Source: JAXMDC01 sp046349035 (GTDB taxonomy: Bacteria; Pseudomonadota; Alphaproteobacteria; Rhizobiales; Kaistiaceae). From it: DNA of 64,000 nucleotides. Of the stretch, positions 56,435 through 64,000 are shown piece by piece. Position 1 is the first letter of the stretch, and each line of letters begins with the position of its first letter. Made by a program: the position numbers and the translations under genes. The stretch covers positions 1-64,000 of the forward strand of contig JAXMDC010000008.1 of NCBI GenBank assembly GCA_046349035.1, in the 5' to 3' direction. Under the pieces are notes generated by a model. It was not told the origin of the DNA and made no database searches. It worked only from the letters and a program-made list of their open reading frames with translations.

Positions 56435-57805
56435 ATGGGCGACACTGTCAAGTACGTGCTGGATGAAACGCGCATCCCGAAGAGCTGGTACAACCTCGCG
56501 GCGGACCTCCCGGCGCCGCCACCGCCGCCGCTCCACCCGGGCACTCTGAAGCCCCTCGGCCCGGCCGACTTGGCTCCGCTCTTTCCCATGGAGATCATCA
56601 AGCAGGAGGTCTCCAACGAGCGCGAGATCGAAATTCCCGGGCCGGTGCGCGAGGTTTACCGCCAGTGGCGGCCATCGCCGCTCTTTCGCGCCCGGCGGCT
56701 CGAAGCGGCGCTGAAGACGCCGGCGAAGATTTACTACAAGTACGAGGGAGTCTCGCCCGCCGGCAGCCACAAGCCGAACACCGCAGTGGCCCAGGCCTTC
56801 TACAACAAGCAAGAAGGCGTCAAGCGGCTCTCGACAGAGACCGGCGCGGGCCAATGGGGGTCGGCGCTCTCCTTCGCCGGCGCTCTCTTCGGCCTGGAAG
56901 TCCAGGTGTTCATGGTCCGCATTTCCTACGATCAGAAGCCTTATCGGCGGGCGCTGATGGAGACTTACGGAGCGCAGTGCATCGCTTCGCCGTCGCCGCA
57001 AACCAAATACGGGCGAGACGTTCTGGCTACCGACGCCGCACATCCCGGTTCCCTCGGCATTGCCATTTCCGAAGCCGTCGAGGTCGCCGCTACGCGTGAC
57101 GACACCAAGTACGCGCTGGGATCCGTGCTTAATCACGTGCTGCTCCACCAGACCGTTGTCGGCGTCGAAGCGATGGCGCAGCTCGACCTCGCCGGGGATT
57201 ATCCCGATGTCGTCATCGGCTGCACCGGTGGCGGATCCAATTTCGCCGGTATCGCCTTCCCGTTTGTCGGGGCATCCCTCCGCGGCGGACCCAAGACCCG
57301 GATCATCGCGGTCGAGCCAGCGGCCTGCCCGAGCCTGACCCGCGGCAAATACGCCTACGACTTTGGCGACACCGGCCACCTCACCCCCCTGGTTAAGATG
57401 CACACGCTGGGCTCAGCTTTCGTGCCGCCGGGCTTCCATGCCGGAGGGCTGCGCTATCACGGGATGGCGCCGATGGTCAGCTACATCAAGGAACTCGGGT
57501 TGATCGAGGCGCGCGCCTACCAGCAAACAGAAGTGTTCCACGCGGGGGTCACGTTTGCCCGCGCCGAGGGGATTGTTCCAGCGCCGGAGGCGAACCACGC
57601 GGTCAAGGGAGCGATCGACGAGGCCCTGCGCTGCCGCGAAGAGGGTACAGCGCGAACCATCCTTTTCAGCCTCAGCGGCCACGGCCACTTCGACATGCAG
57701 GCCTATGCCGATTTCTTTGCAGGCAAGCTCAAGGACATTGCCTATGACGAGCGGGCGCTGGCGAGCGCCCTGTCGGCGCTGCCCCGCGTGGAAGAGGCGG
57801 CCTGA
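56435..57805 (+). CDS. TrpB-like pyridoxal-phosphate protein (TrpB2)
   Basis: 456 aa, ATG at 56435 after GGAGGGA. N-terminal extension (SWYNLAADLPAPPPPPLHPG) typical of TrpB2, then PLP core: YKYEGVSPAGSHKPNTAVAQ with the Schiff-base lysine in GSHKPN, STETGAGQWGSALSFAGALF, CTGGGSNFAGIAFPFVGASL for the phosphate, and GGLRYHGMAPMVSYIKELG. TrpB2 makes tryptophan from indole and serine without TrpA, or acts on other substrates. No trpA nearby. Upstream is an FNR box, and narK1 follows, so it may be expressed with the nitrate operon. Confidence 0.9.
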   Translation: MGDTVKYVLDETRIPKSWYNLAADLPAPPPPPLHPGTLKPLGPADLAPLFPMEIIKQEVSNEREIEIPGPVREVYRQWRPSPLFRARRLEAALKTPAKIYYKYEGVSPAGSHKPNTAVAQAFYNKQEGVKRLSTETGAGQWGSALSFAGALFGLEVQVFMVRISYDQKPYRRALMETYGAQCIASPSPQTKYGRDVLATDAAHPGSLGIAISEAVEVAATRDDTKYALGSVLNHVLLHQTVVGVEAMAQLDLAGDYPDVVIGCTGGGSNFAGIAFPFVGASLRGGPKTRIIAVEPAACPSLTRGKYAYDFGDTGHLTPLVKMHTLGSAFVPPGFHAGGLRYHGMAPMVSYIKELGLIEARAYQQTEVFHAGVTFARAEGIVPAPEANHAVKGAIDEALRCREEGTARTILFSLSGHGHFDMQAYADFFAGKLKDIAYDERALASALSALPRVEEAA

Positions 57806-57878
57806 GAGGAGATCAACCGGTCGTTGCTGCTGGTTTTCGCGCGACTGGGGTGGGCGCTCGCTCTTTCATCCGCATCCT

Positions 57879-57892
57879 ATGATCCCGATCAA
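57879..57892. promoter_or_regulatory. FNR/Dnr-type box upstream of narK1
   Basis: ATGAT-CCCG-ATCAA, one base from TTGAT-N4-ATCAA, 67 bp upstream of the narK1 start. Suits oxygen-limited activation of the nitrate reductase operon. Confidence 0.7.
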
Positions 57893-57959
57893 AACGCAGC
57901 GCTGTGACGGTGGTTAGGGTCGGCCCCGAAAAAGCGTGGAGTGATTTCGGGGCACGCGC

Positions 57960-59351
57960 ATGGGGCAAGAGACCATTGGCCCGACGGCCAATGCGAGTAC
58001 ACGGGCGCTTTGGCTTTCGACGGTCGCCTTCACGATCTGCTTCGCAGTCTGGACGATCTTCTCGATCGTCGGCGTGCAGATCAAGAAGGACCTCGGCCTC
58101 ACCGACACCGAGCTCGGCCTGCTGGTCGGAATGCCGGTTCTTACCGGCAGCCTGATCCGCCTCATGCTCGGCGTCTGGGCCGATCAGTATGGCGGCCGGG
58201 TGGTCTTCGTCGCCGTCATGCTCTCGGCTGCCGTGGCGACTTGGCTTCTCACCTTTGCCACGACCTATCCGACGTTCCTCTTGGCAGCGCTCGGCGTCGG
58301 AATCGCCGGCGGCTCGTTCGCAGTCGGAATTGCCTACGTCTCTCGCTGGTTCCCGACTGAAAAGCAGGGGATGGCGCTGGGGATTTTCGGCGCCGGCAAT
58401 GTCGGGTCGGCGGTGACCAAGTTGCTGGCGCCCGTGGTCATGGTCGCCTTCGGTTGGAAGATGGTGGCGCAGCTCTGGGCGCTGGCCCTGGTGCTGATGG
58501 CAGCGGTCTTTTGGTTCGCCACCGAAGACGACCCGCTGCTCCGGCAGCGCCGAGCCGCGGGCGTTCGGCCGGAGCCGATCTCGGCGATGATCGCGCCGCT
58601 GAAGAAGCTGCAGATCTGGCGATTTTCGCTCTACTACTTCTTTGTCTTCGGCGGGTTCGTCGCGCTAGCCCTCTGGCTGCCGCGCTACTATGTCGGCGTC
58701 TACAACCTCGACATCGTCACCGCCGGTTTCCTCGGCGCGTTCTACTCCATTCCGGGTTCGCTCTTCCGGATCCTCGGCGGCACGCTCTCCGATCGCTACG
58801 GCGCGCGGCGGGTGATGTACTGGTGCCTTAGCGGCTCCGTCGCCTGTACCTTTCTGCTTTCCTATCCGGCAACGAGCTACGTGGTCGACGGCATTCGCGG
58901 CCCGATCAGCTTCAGGCTTGCGCTCGACTTCATCCCGTTCATGGGGCTGACCTTCATCCTCGGCTTCTTCATGAGCCTCGGGAAGGCGGCGGTCTACAAG
59001 CACATCCCTGTCTACTATCCGGATCGCGTCGGCCCGGTCGGCGGCGTCGTCGGCTTGATCGGCGGTCTCGGTGGGTTCCTGCTGCCGATCGCCTTCGGCG
59101 CGATGAACGACTTCGTCGGCGTCTGGACGAGTTGCTTCATGCTGCTCTTCGCGATCGCCGCGGTTTCACTGCTGTGGATGCACTTTTCCATCCTCGGCAT
59201 GCACAAGCACGAGGCCCCGCATCTGGCGGCGCCGCAATATCTCCCATCAGCCGACATTCTCGGACCGGTGCTGCCTCCAATCCCGTCGTCGCGTGCCTTG
59301 GCTCCGAGCCCGGCCCCCGGTGAGGGCGGCGGCCGCCGTCAGACCGCATGA
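57960..59351 (+). CDS. narK: Nitrate/nitrite transporter, NarK1 type
   Basis: 463 aa MFS transporter, ATG at 57960. Twelve helices; NarK signatures GVWADQYGGRVVFVAVMLSA, GGSFAVGIAYVSRWFPTEKQ GMALGIFGAGNVGSAVTKLL, and the second nitrate signature GPVGGVVGLIGGLGGFLLPI. This form matches the nitrate/proton symporter type. C-terminal tail is Pro/Ala/Gly-rich. First gene of the nar operon; narK2 follows after 16 bp. Confidence 0.93.
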   Translation: MGQETIGPTANASTRALWLSTVAFTICFAVWTIFSIVGVQIKKDLGLTDTELGLLVGMPVLTGSLIRLMLGVWADQYGGRVVFVAVMLSAAVATWLLTFATTYPTFLLAALGVGIAGGSFAVGIAYVSRWFPTEKQGMALGIFGAGNVGSAVTKLLAPVVMVAFGWKMVAQLWALALVLMAAVFWFATEDDPLLRQRRAAGVRPEPISAMIAPLKKLQIWRFSLYYFFVFGGFVALALWLPRYYVGVYNLDIVTAGFLGAFYSIPGSLFRILGGTLSDRYGARRVMYWCLSGSVACTFLLSYPATSYVVDGIRGPISFRLALDFIPFMGLTFILGFFMSLGKAAVYKHIPVYYPDRVGPVGGVVGLIGGLGGFLLPIAFGAMNDFVGVWTSCFMLLFAIAAVSLLWMHFSILGMHKHEAPHLAAPQYLPSADILGPVLPPIPSSRALAPSPAPGEGGGRRQTA

Positions 59352-59367
59352 GGAAGGGACTGTCACC

Positions 59368-60726
59368 ATGACCACTGCTACGGCCGCGTCGCCCGGGGCA
59401 AGAACCGGCTGGCTCTCCGATTGGCAACCGGAGGACAGCACCTTCTGGCAGAGCAGCGGCAGGCGGATCGCATGGCGGACGCTGGCGATTACCACCGCGA
59501 ACCTGTTCATGGCGTTCATCGTCTGGTTCGTTGTGTCGGCGCTGGTGGTCCGTCTGCCGGCGATCGGTTTCAAGCTGTCCACTTCGCAGCTCTTCTGGCT
59601 GGCGGCGATGCCCGGCCTGGCGGGCGGTACTTTGCGGGTTATTCATACATTCCTCATCCCACTCTATGGGACGCGGAGAGTGGTGGGCATCTCGACACTG
59701 CTCCTGCTCGTTCCCGCGATCGGCTGGTTCTTGGCCGTCCAAGACACCGCCACGCCGTTCCCGGTGCTCATGCTGCTGGCTCTGCTCGCGGGACTTGGCG
59801 GCGGCAACTTTTCATCTTTCATGCCGTCGACCAGCCTGTTCTTCCCCAAGCGCCTCCAAGGGACCGCGCTGGCGATTCAGGCGGGCATCGGGAACTTCGG
59901 CGTCAGCGTCGTGCAGTTCGTCACGCCGTGGATCATCGGCTTTGCGCTCGCTGGCACGCTACTCGGTGCCCCGCAAACGCTGACCAAGCCGGGCGGCGCA
60001 ACTTCGCCGATCTGGCTGCAGAACGCCGCAGCGATCTACGTGCCCTTCATTGTCGTGCTCGGACTGGCGGCGCTGGTCTGGCTGCGGAGCGTCCCGGTCC
60101 ACGCCAACTTCAAACAGCAGCTGGACATATTCAAAGAGAAGCACGCGTTCTTCATGACGCTGCTCTACATCATGACCTTCGGGTCGTTCTCCGGCCTGTC
60201 GACCACATTCCCGCTGCTCATCCTGCAAATCTACGGCAAGCTGCCGGGGGCACCTGATCCGCTGGCGTTCGCCTTTCTCGGGCCGCTGGTCGGCTCGGGT
60301 GCCCGCATACTCGCCGGACCGATTTCGGATCGCCTTGGCGGCGCCCGGGTGACGCATTGGTCGGGTATCGGCATGCTGGTGTCGGCGATCGCGGTGACGT
60401 TTTTCACCGCACCGACTTCGATGGACCAATTCCCCTTGTTCGTCGGGTCGATGCTGGCCTTGTTCTTCTTCGCCGGCGTCGGCAACGCGTCGACCTTCAA
60501 GCAGATGCCGATGATCTTCCCGCCCCGCCAGGCCGGCGGCGTCATCGGCTGGACCGGGGCGATGGCCGCCTACGGACCGTTCGCGGTCGGGCTGATGCTC
60601 GGCTACTCGGTCGCCTGGTTCGGAAGCTACAGCGCCTTCTTCTACTGGGAAGCCGCGTTCTGCGCGCTCTGTGTGGGCATCAATTGGTGGTTCTACGCCC
60701 GCAAGGGCGCGGAAAGGCCCTGCTGA
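59368..60726 (+). CDS. narK: Nitrate/nitrite antiporter, NarK2 type
   Basis: 452 aa from the ATG at 59368 (AGGAAGGGA upstream); the frame from 59293 overlaps narK1. NarK family again: AMPGLAGGTLRVIHTFLIPL YGTRR, GGGNFSSFMPSTSLFFPKRL QGTALAIQAGIGNFGVSVVQ, and GVGNASTFKQMPMIFPPRQA GGVIGWTGAM. This is the second type, nitrate/nitrite exchange. The pair of NarK types before narG is the arrangement seen in denitrifiers such as Pseudomonas and Paracoccus. Separated from narG by 34 bp. Confidence 0.93.
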   Translation: MTTATAASPGARTGWLSDWQPEDSTFWQSSGRRIAWRTLAITTANLFMAFIVWFVVSALVVRLPAIGFKLSTSQLFWLAAMPGLAGGTLRVIHTFLIPLYGTRRVVGISTLLLLVPAIGWFLAVQDTATPFPVLMLLALLAGLGGGNFSSFMPSTSLFFPKRLQGTALAIQAGIGNFGVSVVQFVTPWIIGFALAGTLLGAPQTLTKPGGATSPIWLQNAAAIYVPFIVVLGLAALVWLRSVPVHANFKQQLDIFKEKHAFFMTLLYIMTFGSFSGLSTTFPLLILQIYGKLPGAPDPLAFAFLGPLVGSGARILAGPISDRLGGARVTHWSGIGMLVSAIAVTFFTAPTSMDQFPLFVGSMLALFFFAGVGNASTFKQMPMIFPPRQAGGVIGWTGAMAAYGPFAVGLMLGYSVAWFGSYSAFFYWEAAFCALCVGINWWFYARKGAERPC

Positions 60727-60760
60727 CACTGCCCCAAACCTCCCCCTTCGGAGAACTCTT

Positions 60761-63700
60761 GTGAGCCACTTCCTCGATCGATTGACTTTTTTCCAACGCC
60801 CGGGCGAACCGTTCGCCGGCGGACACGGCGTCACGACCGGCGAAGACCGCGGTTGGGAGGAGGCGTATCGTCAGCGCTGGCAACACGACAAAGTGGTGCG
60901 CTCGACCCACGGCGTGAACTGCACTGGCTCCTGCTCGTGGAAGATCTACGTCAAGGGCGGCATCGTCACCTGGGAGACGCAACAGACCGACTACCCGCGG
61001 ACGCGCCCCGACCTTCCCAATCATGAGCCGCGCGGCTGTTCGCGTGGCGCCAGCTACTCCTGGTACCTCTACTCCGCCAATCGCGTGAAGTACCCGCTGG
61101 TGCGCTCGCGACTGCTGCGCCTCTGGCGCGCGGCACGCGCGACGTTGGCTCCGGTGGCGGCGTGGAAGTCGATCGTCGAGGATCCAGCCCGGCGGCGCTC
61201 CTACATCGAGAAGCGAGGACTGGGCGGCTTCGTTCGCGCGAACTGGGACGAAGTCAACGAGATCATCGCCGCGGCCAACGCCTACACGGTGAGAACCTAC
61301 GGTCCCGACCGCATTTTCGGCTTCTCGCCTATCCCGGCGATGTCGATGGTCAGCTACGCGGCCGGCTCGCGCTATCTCTCGCTGCTCGGCGGCGTTTGCA
61401 TGTCGTTCTACGATTGGTACTGCGACCTGCCGCCCGCTTCGCCGCAAACCTGGGGCGAACAGACCGACGTGCCGGAGAGTGCCGACTGGTACAATTCGGG
61501 GTTCTTCATCCTGTGGGGCTCGAACGTCCCGCAGACGCGGACGCCCGACGCCCACTTCTTCACCGAGGTTCGCTACAAGGGCGCTAAGGCGGTTGTCATC
61601 TGCCCGGACTATTCCGAGGCGTCCAAGTTCGCCGACCTGTGGCTGAGCCCGAAGCAGGGCACCGACGCGGCGCTCGGCATGGCCATGGGCCATGTCATCC
61701 TCAAGGAATTCCACGTCGAGCGGACGACCCCCTATTTCCAAGATTATGTGCGCCGCTACACGGATATGCCAATGCTGGTGCGGCTGGTGCGCCAGGGCGA
61801 GCATTACGTCCCCGAGCGATTTCTGCGCGCCTCCGACTTCGCCAAAGGCCTCGGCGAAGCCAACAATCCGGAGTGGAAGACCGTCGCCTTCGATGAGGCG
61901 ACCGATCGGGTGGTCGTGCCGAAGGGCTCGATCGGTTTCCGTTGGGGGGAACAAGGCAAATGGAACCTCGAGCCGACCGCCTCCAGCGGCGAGGAGGTGA
62001 AGCTCCGCCTGTCGCTCGCCGACAAGCGCGACGAAGTGGCGAGCGTAGGATTCCCGTATTTCGGTAACCGCGAACACGACCACTTCCGTGGCACCGATCA
62101 TCCGAGCGTGCTGCGCCGCTCGGTCCCGGTCCGGCGGCTGAGGCTCGCCGACGGCGACGCCCTAGTCGCGACCGTCTACGACCTCTTCCTGGCCAATTAC
62201 GGTGTCGACCGCGGATTCGGCGGCGAGCATATCGGCAAGACGTACGACGATCCGGCTCCTTACACGCCGGCTTGGGCCGAGGCGATCAGCGGGGTGCCGC
62301 GCCAGCAGATCGTCACCGTCGCGCGGGAATTCGCAGCCAATGCGGAGAAGACCAAGGGCCGCTCGATGGTCATCGTCGGGGCGGGCCTGAACCACTGGTA
62401 CCACATGGACATGAACTACCGCGGCATCATCAACATGCTGGTGATGTGCGGGTGCGTCGGGCAATCGGGCGGCGGCTGGGCGCATTATGTGGGGCAAGAG
62501 AAGCTGCGTCCGCAGACCGGATGGTTGCCCCTCGCCTTCGCGCTCGATTGGGCACGGCCGCCGCGCCAGATGAACTCCACCTCGGCGTTCTACGCACATA
62601 CCGACCAGTGGCGTTACGAGACGCTTACGGTGGACGAGATCCTGTCGCCGACCGCGCCTGCCGACGCTCCGTCCGGTGCGTTGATCGACTTCAATGTGCG
62701 TGCCGAGCGGATGGGGTGGCTGCCCTCCGCCCCACAGCTCCAGGACAACCCGCTCGACATCGCGCGGCGTGCCGCGGGCGCCGGTATGGAAGCAAAGGAC
62801 TACGTGGCGCGAGGTGTTGCCTCCGGCGAGGTGAAGCTGGCCTCGACCGACCCGGATAATCCCCGCAACTGGCCACGCAACATGTTCGTCTGGCGTTCCA
62901 ACCTGCTCGGGGCCTCCGGCAAGGGCCACGAATACTTCCTCAAACACCTGCTCGGGACTTCCCACGGAGTGTTGGGCAAGGAACTCGGCGAGGAGGGGCG
63001 GGCGAAGCCGGAGGAAGTGGCTTGGCACGACAAAGCGCCGGAGGGAAAGCTCGACCTCCTGGTCACGCTGGATTTCCGGATGTCGACGACGTGCATGTAC
63101 TCCGACATCGTCCTCCCGACCGCGACTTGGTACGAGAAGAACGACCTCAACACGTCGGATATGCACCCGTTTATCCATCCGCTGACCGCGGCGGTCGATC
63201 CGGCTTGGGAAACACGTAGCGATTGGGAGATCTACAAGGGGATAGCCAAGACCTTCTCGCGCATCGCACCCGAGGTGCTGGGCGTGGAGAAGGATGTCGT
63301 GCTGACGCCAATTCTTCACGACTCGCCGAACGAACTCGCTCAGCCGATCGACGTGAAAGACTGGAAGCGGGGCGAAGTCGCCCCCATCCCCGGCAAGACC
63401 ATGCCGGCGGTCACGGTGGTCGAGCGCGACTATCCCGGGCTCTACAAGCGTTTCACCGCACTCGGCCCGCTGATGGCCAAGCTCGGCAACGGCGGCAAGG
63501 GTCTTTCCTGGAACACCGAGAGCGAGGTGGCGCTCCTCAAGCATCTGAACGGCAGCGTCGAGCGCGACGGTCAGGCCGAGGGCCTAGTCCGGATCGAGAC
63601 GGATATCGACGCGGCTGAGGTGATCCTCAGCCTCGCGCCGGAAACCAGCGGCGAGGTCGCGGTCAAAGCCTGGAAGTCCCTCGGGAAGTTCACCGGGCGC

Positions 63701-64000
63701 GACCACAGCCATCTTGCCGCGCCCAAAGAAGACGAGAAGATCCGCTTTCACGATCTCGTCGCCCAACCGCACAAGATCATCTCATCACCGATCTGGTCGG
63801 GGCTCGAATCGGAGAAGGTCTGCTACAACGCGGGCTACACCAACGTTCACGAACTGATCCCTTGGCGCACGCTGACCGGCCGCCAGCAGCTGTACCAGGA
63901 TCACCCGTGGATGCGGGCCTTCGGCGAGGGCTTCTGCGTGTATCGCCCGCCGATCGATACCAAGACCGTCAAGCCGGTGATCGATCGCAAGCCGAACGGC
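60761..64000 (+). CDS. narG: Respiratory nitrate reductase alpha subunit NarG (partial, runs off the end)
   Basis: 1080 codons from the GTG at 60761 (CGGAG upstream) to the window end, no stop; full NarG is about 1245 residues. The FS0 cluster ligands are visible: His50, Cys54, Cys58 (HGVNCTGSCSWKIYV) and Cys93 (EPRGCSRGASYSWYLYSANR). The molybdenum-binding Asp lies in YDWYCDLPPASPQTWGEQTD. Later WHDKAPEGKLDLLVTLDFRM, STTCMYSDIVLPTATWYEKN DLNTSD and SDWEIYKGIAKTFS are canonical. Reduces nitrate to nitrite on the cytoplasmic face; narHJI are expected beyond the window. Needs the Mo cofactor. Confidence 0.97.
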   Translation, partial: MSHFLDRLTFFQRPGEPFAGGHGVTTGEDRGWEEAYRQRWQHDKVVRSTHGVNCTGSCSWKIYVKGGIVTWETQQTDYPRTRPDLPNHEPRGCSRGASYSWYLYSANRVKYPLVRSRLLRLWRAARATLAPVAAWKSIVEDPARRRSYIEKRGLGGFVRANWDEVNEIIAAANAYTVRTYGPDRIFGFSPIPAMSMVSYAAGSRYLSLLGGVCMSFYDWYCDLPPASPQTWGEQTDVPESADWYNSGFFILWGSNVPQTRTPDAHFFTEVRYKGAKAVVICPDYSEASKFADLWLSPKQGTDAALGMAMGHVILKEFHVERTTPYFQDYVRRYTDMPMLVRLVRQGEHYVPERFLRASDFAKGLGEANNPEWKTVAFDEATDRVVVPKGSIGFRWGEQGKWNLEPTASSGEEVKLRLSLADKRDEVASVGFPYFGNREHDHFRGTDHPSVLRRSVPVRRLRLADGDALVATVYDLFLANYGVDRGFGGEHIGKTYDDPAPYTPAWAEAISGVPRQQIVTVAREFAANAEKTKGRSMVIVGAGLNHWYHMDMNYRGIINMLVMCGCVGQSGGGWAHYVGQEKLRPQTGWLPLAFALDWARPPRQMNSTSAFYAHTDQWRYETLTVDEILSPTAPADAPSGALIDFNVRAERMGWLPSAPQLQDNPLDIARRAAGAGMEAKDYVARGVASGEVKLASTDPDNPRNWPRNMFVWRSNLLGASGKGHEYFLKHLLGTSHGVLGKELGEEGRAKPEEVAWHDKAPEGKLDLLVTLDFRMSTTCMYSDIVLPTATWYEKNDLNTSDMHPFIHPLTAAVDPAWETRSDWEIYKGIAKTFSRIAPEVLGVEKDVVLTPILHDSPNELAQPIDVKDWKRGEVAPIPGKTMPAVTVVERDYPGLYKRFTALGPLMAKLGNGGKGLSWNTESEVALLKHLNGSVERDGQAEGLVRIETDIDAAEVILSLAPETSGEVAVKAWKSLGKFTGRDHSHLAAPKEDEKIRFHDLVAQPHKIISSPIWSGLESEKVCYNAGYTNVHELIPWRTLTGRQQLYQDHPWMRAFGEGFCVYRPPIDTKTVKPVIDRKPNG

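Noticed and set aside
1..64000. tRNA genes, rRNA genes, CRISPR arrays and prophage structural genes
   Set aside because: None was seen on reading; no cloverleaf or regularly spaced direct repeats were noticed.

Overview
The window reads as chromosome of a GC-rich alphaproteobacterium, most likely a member of the Hyphomicrobiales. The pointers are gene content (usg, NrtR-like/SPFH/NAD-kinase module, periplasmic sulfite dehydrogenase, DUF6351), an alphaproteobacterial LexA box (GTTC-N7-GTTC) in front of dinB, and uniformly GC-rich codon use. Species was not determined. All calls come from reading protein sequences and motifs; no database search was run.

Layout. 1-504: 3' end of glyS carrying an in-frame palindromic repeat. 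511-3345: divergent NrtR-like regulator and an SPFH/NAD-kinase-like pair sharing a double operator. 3.3-9.8 kb: membrane protein, moaA, acuI-like reductase, MFS transporter, and a DoxX/NAD(P)-binding pair divergent from an HxlR regulator. 10-13.7 kb: nadABC behind a strong palindrome and followed by a complex GAGCAT repeat. 14-20 kb: cell-wall hydrolase and a run of exported proteins ending with a HiPIP/ChrB-like pair. 20-29.6 kb: transporters, CorC-like protein, YdeI-like protein, PucR regulator, YciI-like, DUF2239 and a truncated DUF6351 gene.

29607-34009 is a 4.4-kb element with 19-bp terminal inverted repeats. It carries an IS1-like transposase, an HTH-ImmA/IrrE protein with a coupled partner, a Fic protein with a small antitoxin-like protein, and two small overlapping genes (DnaJ-type zinc finger and a KGG-type basic protein). 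Its left end truncates the DUF6351 gene. dinB with an SOS box follows directly.

35-43 kb: usg, a beta-hydroxyacid dehydrogenase, a chemoreceptor, a FecR protein, sorAB and an orphan pstS with a Pho box. 43.1-49.4 kb: two convergent three-gene runs (GNAT/P450/ATP-grasp against CotH/GT/GT) that may form an undescribed biosynthetic locus. 49.7-53.8 kb: a Tat-exported PaoABC-like molybdenum aldehyde oxidoreductase. 54-57.8 kb: a large exported hydrolase and trpB2. 57.9 kb to the end: narK1-narK2-narG, the start of a respiratory nitrate reductase operon, with FNR-type boxes upstream. MoaA supplies the cofactor needed by NarG, SorA and the PaoABC-like enzyme, so molybdoenzymes and NAD metabolism are the two main metabolic themes.
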